Source of the DNA: Nitrospinota bacterium
Lineage (GTDB): Bacteria; UBA8248
Assembly: GCA_003506735.1 (NCBI GenBank)
Contig: DNYS01000138.1
Location: 1 to 7,855, forward strand
Length of the DNA: 7,855 nucleotides
Reading direction: 5' to 3'
Shown: positions 1 through 5,064 of the stretch, piece after piece
Numbering within the stretch: the stretch's first letter is position 1
Layout: every line of letters begins with the position of its first letter
The notes under the pieces: model-generated
Database searches by the model: none
What the model saw: the letters and a program-made list of their open reading frames with translations, nothing else
What the model was told of the DNA's origin: nothing
Translations under genes and position numbers: made by a program

Positions 1-654
1 AAGGATTTGCTTCCGGTTGGTTCGGTAATTCTTCTCGTTGATCCAGTGAATAAGCTCTGGATGCAATCGCGTCTGATCGGGTGGGAGGAGGGCGGCTGTC
101 TGATGGTGGAGCAGCCGACCCGGGGCGGATCGGCCGTTCAGTTAACCAAGGATCTGACTCTCGTCGGCCGAGGGATGTACGAGGGGCGGGTGTGGGGATT
201 CAAATCCAACGTTTTGTTTCAGACGGTCCAGCCCTTCCGAATTTTGTTTCTCGCCTATCCGAAACAAATTGAGGAAGTTTCCCTCCGGAAGAACGAAAGA
301 ATTTCCATTAGCCTCGAAGTTTTTCTTTCTGCGCGGCGGCACGATTTTGAAGCGATAAAAAAAGATAAAGGCGGCCCCAAAGGAAACGTCAAAAATATCA
401 GCGTGGCAGGATGCAGCATTTCGTGTCCGTTCCGCTTCGAGTCGAATATGCCCGTTTTTATTTCGGGAGATTTGCCGAACGGAAAGTCGATGGACAATGT
501 GTTGGGTTTTATCCGGAACGTGACGCGTAGTCAGAACGAAAATATATACGGGATTCATTTCGAGGAGAAAAATAGCGATTTGGAGGGACTGCGGGAGTTC
601 GTCGCGCTGGCCGCGAAGATCGTATTCAGGGGCGATGCGGAGAATCACTCCTAA
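1..654 (+). CDS. YcgR-like flagellar brake / PilZ domain protein (5' end outside window)
   Basis: Likely a cytoplasmic cyclic-di-GMP receptor. The frame is open to the left edge (codons AAG GAT precede the TTG at 7), so the true start probably lies upstream; numbering here counts the TTG at 7 as residue 1. Residues 1-88 resemble the YcgR N-terminal beta domain, with the opening LPVGSVILLVDP and a strand ending in a VEQP turn. Residues 93-205 are a PilZ barrel. It carries the two ligand-binding signatures: RxxxR (R94, R98) and NxSxxG (N130, S132, G135), then the usual closing strand YGIHF at 181-185. In this family c-di-GMP binding alters the interaction with the flagellar motor or another effector. 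With both motifs intact I infer it binds the nucleotide; the effector is unknown because no flagellar gene lies in the window. The reading frame is visibly richer in A/T than polA, especially around 280-560. It ends 22 bases from the convergent exporter gene. Confidence 0.85.
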   Translation, partial: KDLLPVGSVILLVDPVNKLWMQSRLIGWEEGGCLMVEQPTRGGSAVQLTKDLTLVGRGMYEGRVWGFKSNVLFQTVQPFRILFLAYPKQIEEVSLRKNERISISLEVFLSARRHDFEAIKKDKGGPKGNVKNISVAGCSISCPFRFESNMPVFISGDLPNGKSMDNVLGFIRNVTRSQNENIYGIHFEEKNSDLEGLREFVALAAKIVFRGDAENHS

Positions 655-676
655 AGCCCGAAAGCGTTCCAGGTAT

Positions 677-1420
677 CTATTTCCATCCATCTTGGCCGAA
701 AATGAGCAGCGAAAGCGCCGCTGCTATCATCAAGCCAAGCCCTGCCGTATAGCCGATTTCGGGGGAGAACATTCCCCGGATGCGTCTTCCAATCAAAAAT
801 CCCGCCAAGGCCGGAAACACCGCCAAAGCCGCCCGCATAGCCATGGAGGGGAGCAGGTTCCCCGATCCGCTCAGCGCCGCCACCTGCACGGCGGCGAACG
901 CCAGGGCGGAGACGTTCATCAACCTGACCAGGCGGGTGCGGTTCATCCGGAGGCTGTCCAGGTACATCACCGCGATCGGGCCGCCCGCATAGGCCACCCC
1001 GCCGAGCCATCCCGAGATCAAGCCGGCCAAGTAAGCGAAAAACGTCTCATCCCTCGGGTCAAACTGAAAGCGCAGCCTCGAAATGCTATAGGCGGCGCAA
1101 ATCAGGACGAAAGTCCCGACGCCCCATTTCAGGGCGATGGGCGGGGCGGACAGGAGCGTAAGGACGCCGACCGCCGCCCCAACGCCGCCCGCCCCGATGA
1201 AGGGCATCATCCGCAGGAGGGACTCGGAGGGCATTTTCCTTCCCAAAACCTTCGAGGAGGCTATGGCCAGGTTCGGGAGCGATAAAAGAATGACCGAATC
1301 GCGCACCCCGAGGAGCGCGCCCATGGCCGGCACGGCCAGAAGGCCGAAATCGAATCCAACGGCCCCCTCGAGGAGAGCCGTCGCGGAGATGATGAGAGTC
1401 TGCTCCCATGAAGGCCACAT
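677..1420 (-). CDS. TauE/SafE-family membrane transporter (anion/sulfite exporter type)
   Basis: Integral inner-membrane protein of 247 residues, normal for the TauE/SafE (DUF81) family. Hydrophobic segments lie at about 7-33, 42-58, 71-91, 97-113, 127-152, 166-185, 190-212 and 222-242, giving roughly eight spans in two similar halves. The family signature appears in each half: a Gly-rich turn plus LLAVP at 19-31, and a Gly-rich stretch ending GGPIAVMYL at 146-154. Characterised members export sulfite, sulfoacetate or other small organic anions, but many are uncharacterised, so the substrate cannot be read from the sequence. The ATG at 1420 gives a sensible first span. No good Shine-Dalgarno precedes it, which fits translation following from the gene upstream: the amidohydrolase stop is only 32 bases away on the same strand. 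The two are probably cotranscribed, and I infer that this protein moves a substrate or product of that enzyme. The family call is firm; the substrate is open. Confidence 0.88.
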   Translation of the reverse strand: MWPSWEQTLIISATALLEGAVGFDFGLLAVPAMGALLGVRDSVILLSLPNLAIASSKVLGRKMPSESLLRMMPFIGAGGVGAAVGVLTLLSAPPIALKWGVGTFVLICAAYSISRLRFQFDPRDETFFAYLAGLISGWLGGVAYAGGPIAVMYLDSLRMNRTRLVRLMNVSALAFAAVQVAALSGSGNLLPSMAMRAALAVFPALAGFLIGRRIRGMFSPEIGYTAGLGLMIAAALSLLIFGQDGWK

Positions 1421-1452
1421 GCGATAGTACTCAGCCGGCGGAAGAGCCGCTC

Positions 1453-2436
1453 CTAGAGGCCGAATAACTCCTTGGCGTTGAGGTGGGTGATTTGGGCGTA
1501 CTCTTCGTCACTGAGGCCGGCGGATTCGAGCGTCTGGACGATATTCGTGTCCGTCATATCGTAGGCAAGGTCGGTGCCCAGCATGATGCGATCGCTTCCC
1601 ATCAAATCAACGAGAAAGCGCACGATGGGCGGATGAAAGACCAGGGCGTCGAAGTAAAAATGGGACCGCATATATTCGAGCGGCGAGCGCTTGATTTTCT
1701 GACACTCGGGCCGGACCTCCCAGCCGTGGATAAACCGGCCGGCGAGAATGGGTGCGGTGCCGCCGCCGTGGAGGAAGATAAACTGCAAATCGGGCAGACG
1801 GTCGAAGATGCCCGAAAAAATCAGCCGTGCGATCGAGTTGGCGCTTTCGGTGGTGAACCCAATCAAGTTGAACAGGTGATAGTCCCGCATCTCGGACATG
1901 GCGGCGGGGTTGGCCGGGTGAACGATGATGGGAACCTTGAGCGCCGCGGCGGCCTCGTAAATAGGAAAGAACCCCTCGTCGTCGAGGTAGCGGCCGTTGA
2001 CGTTGGTGCCCATGAACCCGCCCTTCAGGCCCAGCTTCGTCACCGCGCGCTCGAGCTCGCGCACCGAGCGTTCCGCATCCTGGGCGGGCAATGTGGCGAG
2101 GCCCGAAAATCGGTCAGGATTCTCCTTGATGATCCGCGCGTAGCCGTTGTTGGCTTCCTGGGAGAGTTCCTCGGCGAGCTGGGGGTCGGCCCAATACACC
2201 CCCGGCCGGGACGAGAAAGAGAGGACGTTCATGTCGAGGCCCATCTCTTTCATGGTCTCCATCCGGACGCTCGGATCCATGAACGGCTTGAGCGGAGGCT
2301 GGCGTATGCCTTTGAGGGTGGCGTGTTTGTCGCCGTTTTCGTCCGTGTGAATCACCGCCCCGTAACGCGGACCCTCCCGTTCCATCAGATCGATATATTC
2401 TTCGGGAAAAATATGGCAATGGACGTCGATGTGCAT
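1453..2436 (-). CDS. ACMSD-type amidohydrolase / metal-dependent decarboxylase (Amidohydro_2)
   Basis: Cytoplasmic TIM-barrel metalloenzyme of 327 residues, close to the usual length of the aminocarboxymuconate-semialdehyde decarboxylase (ACMSD) group. Expected metal and catalytic residues are all present: HxH at H6/H8 on strand 1, H173 in IIVHP, H223 in FLHGGG and D289 in LGTD. Their spacing matches ACMSD almost residue for residue. Other family landmarks are DPSVR at 54-58, the LATLPAQD region at 113-120, and GRFIHGWEVRP at 233-243. Relatives decarboxylate ACMS, gamma-resorcylate, 5-carboxyvanillate or isoorotate, or hydrolyse C-C bonds (LigY). Pocket residues recalled for ACMSD differ here (VHPANP after the third metal histidine; N190 where the human enzyme has Trp191), so the substrate is probably not ACMS. 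The ATG at 2436 is well supported: CTCC at 2443-2446 reads GGAG on the coding strand, six bases upstream, and the short N-terminus puts HxH where the family has it. It leads a unit with the exporter gene. Confidence 0.9.
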   Translation of the reverse strand: MHIDVHCHIFPEEYIDLMEREGPRYGAVIHTDENGDKHATLKGIRQPPLKPFMDPSVRMETMKEMGLDMNVLSFSSRPGVYWADPQLAEELSQEANNGYARIIKENPDRFSGLATLPAQDAERSVRELERAVTKLGLKGGFMGTNVNGRYLDDEGFFPIYEAAAALKVPIIVHPANPAAMSEMRDYHLFNLIGFTTESANSIARLIFSGIFDRLPDLQFIFLHGGGTAPILAGRFIHGWEVRPECQKIKRSPLEYMRSHFYFDALVFHPPIVRFLVDLMGSDRIMLGTDLAYDMTDTNIVQTLESAGLSDEEYAQITHLNAKELFGL

Positions 2437-2462
2437 ATGGGTCTCCGGAATTGGGGTGATCG

Positions 2463-2474
2463 ACTAGCGCTAGT
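2463..2474. promoter_or_regulatory. Perfect 12-base palindrome, possible operator
   Basis: ACTAGCGCTAGT reads the same on both strands. It overlaps a second short inverted repeat, GCTA-GT-TAGC, at 2469-2478. It lies 27-38 bases upstream of the amidohydrolase ATG and just downstream (on the minus strand) of a TTGACA element, where a repressor would overlap the -10 region or the transcription start. That it binds a regulator is inference; no regulator gene is in the window. Confidence 0.35.
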
Positions 2475-2500
2475 TAGCACCGCCCGCCGGAGGGTGTCAA
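2473..2500 (-). promoter_or_regulatory. Candidate sigma70-type promoter for the amidohydrolase-exporter unit
   Basis: On the minus strand a perfect TTGACA (plus-strand TGTCAA, 2495-2500) is followed after 16 bases by GCTAAC (2473-2478), which matches only three of six -10 consensus positions. Transcription would start near 2465, giving a leader of about 28 bases with the GGAG ribosome-binding site in place. The -35 belongs to the first of three tandem repeats. The weak -10 keeps the confidence low; the element may need an activator. Confidence 0.3.
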
Positions 2501-2536
2501 TTCCAGGGGGTGTCAATTCCGGAGGGTGCCAATTTT
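2489..2536. repeat. Three tandem 16-base repeats
   Basis: Three head-to-tail units with an exact 16-base period: 2489-2504 GGAGGGTGTCAATTCC, 2505-2520 AGGGGGTGTCAATTCC and 2521-2536 GGAGGGTGCCAATTTT. Units 1 and 2 differ at two positions and unit 3 has drifted further. A fourth unit does not continue beyond GGAG at 2537. On the minus strand units 1 and 2 each contain TTGACA and unit 3 contains TTGGCA. The units have no spacers, so this is not a CRISPR array. Possible roles are iterated regulator sites or a small expanded element. Confidence 0.8.
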
Positions 2537-2610
2537 GGAGGTGGAGGAGCGTCGCCTGGCCCGCGCGGACCAATCCCCACCGCCCCCATGGCGGAGGCGT
2601 TTCTTTCTCG

Positions 2611-2639
2611 TTGATGGCTTTTGGGCCAGGTGATATCTT
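2611..2639 (+). promoter_or_regulatory. Candidate sigma70-type promoter for the small membrane protein gene
   Basis: TTGATG at 2611-2616 (four of six -35 positions) is separated by 17 bases from TATCTT at 2634-2639 (four of six -10 positions). Transcription would start near 2646, leaving a leader of about 124 bases before the ATG at 2770. Spacing is ideal but both boxes are imperfect, so this is a candidate only. Confidence 0.3.
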
Positions 2640-2769
2640 CAAAGGGCGTTATCGTGCATCGCTTCCAACGCGCCGCTCAAATTATGGCCGGCGCGCGCGG
2701 CTTTGGCGCACAGGAGGATTCTAAATTTTCCTCCGGGTCCGCGAGGTTTGAATTTCCGGGAGCTTCCAG

Positions 2770-2976
2770 ATGAAGCAGTATGATTTCGAAACCTTCGGGC
2801 AGAAGAAACCAAGCCTGGTGAAAAGGTTGTTTTACGGAATTGTCCGCTTTGTCCTGGTGGGCGTTTTTCTTTATGTCGCCTATCTGGGATTCACCATGCG
2901 GAAATTCCCCGTGCCTTCGGGCTCCAAAACTCCGCCTCCCGCGCAGTCCGCCGCACCGGCGACGAAATCTTTTTAG
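2770..2976 (+). CDS. Small single-span membrane protein, unknown function
   Basis: A 68-residue protein I do not recognise. It has a short polar N-terminus with basic residues (K12, K13, K18, R19), one hydrophobic segment at about residues 20-43, then a Pro/Ala/Ser/Lys tail (44-68). More positive charge sits before the span than after it, so the predicted topology is N-terminus in the cytoplasm and tail in the periplasm, as an uncleaved anchor; no signal-peptidase site is evident. The start is supported by GGGAG at 2758-2762, seven bases before the ATG, and by a candidate promoter upstream. The gene ends 17 bases before the stop of the convergent 601-residue protein gene. The coherent transmembrane segment, the Shine-Dalgarno and the lack of any better ORF across this stretch argue that it is real, but short length and lack of homology recall leave some doubt. 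Confidence 0.6.
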   Translation: MKQYDFETFGQKKPSLVKRLFYGIVRFVLVGVFLYVAYLGFTMRKFPVPSGSKTPPPAQSAAPATKSF

Positions 2977-2993
2977 GAATTTTCCGCCGGTTT

Positions 2994-4799
2994 TCAGCCA
3001 GGCCTGTTTTCGTCGTCCAGCAGTTTTTCCAAATCGTTGAGATTGAACGAGTCGGGAGCATCCGCCCTTTCGGGCGATAGCCTAAATTCCTCCTCGATTG
3101 GTTTTTCGGTGTGGCCCGAGGGGGAAATTTCTCCGACGCCGAAAGGGCGCTCGTCTTCCTGGGTGGAGGGAGATTGGAGAAAGGGGCTTTCTTCCGGCGG
3201 TCCGGCGATTTCGCCTCCCTTGAATTTCAACATGGACAGAACGTCTTCTTGCTGTTCCATGATGGATTTTTTGTCGGACGGATCAAAATCGAACGTGTTC
3301 AAATTTTGTAGGTCATCGGCCTCATCCATGAACGAACTGGTGTCGATGTCCGGATCGGGAAGAGGGGGAGCGGGCTCTTCCGGATCGTCCGGTTCGAGAA
3401 CCTCGTCCTCGGCATCCAGGGTTAAATCGACCGGATCGCTTTCCGGAACAACGGGCGGCGGGGCCGGTACCGGGGGGGCGGCGGAGGCTTCCGGCCTGGG
3501 CGGGGCGGGAGCCAGGTCCCTCCTCGGGCCGGGCGACAGTCCAAGTTGGCCGAGCATGGCAACCGCCAGGGCCTCCTCGCCGGTCTCGCGTGTGAAGTTT
3601 TTGTGCTGGCCCAGAAAATCGGCAATTTCGAAGTAGGATCCGCCCGCGAGAAAAAATATATCGGCCGGCTTGGCCAGGAGTTCCTGAAGGGCACCCAGGA
3701 ACCCGGCGTGCAAAAAGGCCTTGGTGGAATTTTCGAATTCAAAATTATCGGTGGGTGCGTTTTGCCCGCTCATTCTCAGGCCGGGCACCCCCTGAAGGAC
3801 GGACGGGCTTTGCTTCGACAGACCTTGGGCCAGAATGCCGAGAAAGCGCTTGCGGGTTTCGAGTTCCTCGAGATGGCCGGTGGTCGATGGGGAAGATGCC
3901 CTATCCACCAGGTGTTTTTCGTGGAGCTTCCGCAGGAGCTGGATCGATTTCCGTACGTAATTCAGAAAAACATCCGTCGCCAGGACAAAGGAGCCGTCCG
4001 AGGCGACAAGAAACGCCGCGCAGTTCTGGCCCCATGGGTCCTGGCAGCGGACCGCGCCGCCACCCCGGATATATTTCATCAGCCGCTCGATCGCGGCGGG
4101 AAGCGGTTTCCTGGGAGGAGACGCGGCCCGGGCCGGCCCTCCGTTGGTTCGGGGCTTTAAGGCCGCGCGTGCGGGAATCTCCATCCCCACGTCCGATTCG
4201 ATGGCTTTTAAAAATGGATCGCCCAGTCTTGTCCGCCCTTCCGGCGGAGCGGATTCGGGTGGCTCCCGCCGGAGGCGCGGCTGCGCCTTTTGCCTTCCCA
4301 AAAGAGATATCTGCTCCTCCTGAAGGATATCGTCCACCCGCTCCGGCGGGAGGGCTGCGGGATTCCGGAAAGGCGCGGAGGGCTCCTCCGCCCGCGCGTC
4401 CCTGGCGGGCGAGGTCGGGCCCTGGAGGAGCGGCGGGGGCTCCCCCACGTCCATCATCCTCCTCACGGGTGGCTGGGGATCGGGGGGCCTGGCCAGAAGG
4501 GATATTTCCTCGGGATCGTTGGGATCGATTGAATGAACGGGCTCCGGGGTCTGCGGCTCATCCAGGATGAACGCACTTTCGGCGGCGGCGGGCGGAGTGT
4601 GAATCCGGTAGGGGAGATACTCGGCCTGCTCCTCGTCCCCGCGCGCGGGGGGAATGTCCTGCTGGCAGAGCTCGCGCTCAGCATCCTTGAGGATTTGGAT
4701 GCTCTTATCGATGCTGTCGCGCGAGGCTTCGCGCTCCATGATTTGCTTATGAAGAAGAGCGAGAAGCTCTCCGCGCGAACCCTCAGACGACCGATCCAC
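2994..4799 (-). CDS. Large Pro/acidic-rich, mostly disordered protein with a central folded region; unknown function
   Basis: A 601-residue protein; no family recognised. Residues 10-47 form a charged, amphipathic helix, possibly a coiled coil. Residues 48-232 are low-complexity, rich in Pro, Glu and Arg, and contain a duplicated motif: EEISLLAR at 97-104 and EEQISLLGR at 161-169, each followed shortly by a QP...RR basic patch. Residues 233-424 look folded: helices alternate with short hydrophobic strands such as CAAFLVAS and IFFLAGGSYFEIADFL. Residues 425-601 are again disordered and strongly acidic, ending in a short amphipathic segment (SFNLNDLEKLLDDE, 584-597). There is no signal peptide or membrane span, so it is probably cytoplasmic. 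The start is GTG at 4799; a stop codon lies four codons upstream in frame, and GGGGAG precedes it at a somewhat long 12-base spacing. M21 is an alternative start. It is divergent from polA. The layout suggests a scaffold or adaptor, by inference only. A coding sequence is likely because the long frame has sensible protein composition and a non-random C-terminus. Confidence 0.75.
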   Translation of the reverse strand: MDRSSEGSRGELLALLHKQIMEREASRDSIDKSIQILKDAERELCQQDIPPARGDEEQAEYLPYRIHTPPAAAESAFILDEPQTPEPVHSIDPNDPEEISLLARPPDPQPPVRRMMDVGEPPPLLQGPTSPARDARAEEPSAPFRNPAALPPERVDDILQEEQISLLGRQKAQPRLRREPPESAPPEGRTRLGDPFLKAIESDVGMEIPARAALKPRTNGGPARAASPPRKPLPAAIERLMKYIRGGGAVRCQDPWGQNCAAFLVASDGSFVLATDVFLNYVRKSIQLLRKLHEKHLVDRASSPSTTGHLEELETRKRFLGILAQGLSKQSPSVLQGVPGLRMSGQNAPTDNFEFENSTKAFLHAGFLGALQELLAKPADIFFLAGGSYFEIADFLGQHKNFTRETGEEALAVAMLGQLGLSPGPRRDLAPAPPRPEASAAPPVPAPPPVVPESDPVDLTLDAEDEVLEPDDPEEPAPPLPDPDIDTSSFMDEADDLQNLNTFDFDPSDKKSIMEQQEDVLSMLKFKGGEIAGPPEESPFLQSPSTQEDERPFGVGEISPSGHTEKPIEEEFRLSPERADAPDSFNLNDLEKLLDDENRPG

Positions 4800-5064
4800 A
4801 GTCAGGTTTCACTCCCCATCGAATCGTTCCGGCCGGGCCAGATGGTCCAAATATTCTCCCGCCGGATACCCATGTTACGCCAATCCCGGGCGAACCGCTC
4901 AGGCCCGGACAATTTACCCTATAACATTGCTGAAATTCAAGGATTTGCGAGAATTTGTCCCCCTTGGGAGCAGGACCCGCTGTGGATATGTTGCGGTCTT
5001 TGGGAACTCGTGCCAATTTGAGGACGAAATTTCCGCGTCTTCTTCCGATTAGAATGGAACCTCC
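4800..5064. other. Divergent intergenic region between the 601-residue protein gene and polA
   Basis: These 265 bases carry no supportable gene. They hold the presumed start signals for both flanking genes. On the plus strand there is a candidate polA promoter (listed separately). On the minus strand TTGGCA (plus-strand TGCCAA, 5011-5016) is followed after 17 bases by CAACAT (4988-4993), a poor -10, so no convincing promoter for the leftward gene is claimed. An isolated TATAAC at 4920-4925 lacks a matching -35. Confidence 0.5.
4964..4992 (+). promoter_or_regulatory. Candidate sigma70-type promoter for polA
   Basis: TTGGGA at 4964-4969 (four of six -35 positions) and TATGTT at 4987-4992 (four of six -10 positions) are separated by exactly 17 bases. 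Transcription would begin near 4999 with a leader of about 66 bases. Reasonable position and spacing, imperfect boxes; alternatives cannot be excluded. Confidence 0.3.

Larger units (their letters stand above)
2437..2769. other. Divergent intergenic region (333 bases)
   Basis: No gene is supported in this stretch. From left to right it contains the amidohydrolase ribosome-binding site, a perfect 12-base palindrome, three tandem 16-base repeats, a candidate rightward promoter, and a 124-base presumed leader before the small membrane protein gene. It is unusually long compared with the other gaps in the window (17 to 32 bases for convergent or same-strand pairs), which supports a regulatory role for both flanking transcription units. 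Confidence 0.6.

Noticed and set aside
635..1285. 216-codon open frame on the plus strand
   Set aside because: Antisense to the exporter gene; the minus-strand frame gives a clean multi-span membrane protein, whereas this one is a charged Arg/His/Gln-rich sequence.
2489..2536. Tandem repeat as a CRISPR array or insertion-sequence end
   Set aside because: There are no spacers between units. TGTCAA does occur at the ends of some transposable elements, but no transposase, matching inverted end or target duplication is present.
2580..2594. Hairpin CCGCC-N5-GGCGG followed by a T-rich stretch
   Set aside because: The stem is only five base pairs, the following Ts are interrupted, and no rightward gene ends upstream of it, so a terminator is not supported.
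1483..2724. 413-codon open frame on the plus strand
   Set aside because: It is antisense to the amidohydrolase gene, whose five metal/catalytic residues are intact; the translated product has shadow-type composition (Val/Gly/Asp/Arg/His-rich) and it runs out into the repeat region.
2713..2734. Inverted repeat GGAGGA-N10-TCCTCC in the leader of the small membrane protein gene
   Set aside because: The stem is six pairs with a ten-base loop, and the Shine-Dalgarno actually used lies further downstream at 2758-2762, so a translational switch is not supported.
3755..4570. 271-codon open frame on the plus strand inside the 601-residue protein gene
   Set aside because: Arg/Pro/Gly/Ser-rich shadow of a GC-rich gene. 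The minus-strand frame has balanced helices, acidic segments and repeated motifs, and fits the flanking spacing better.
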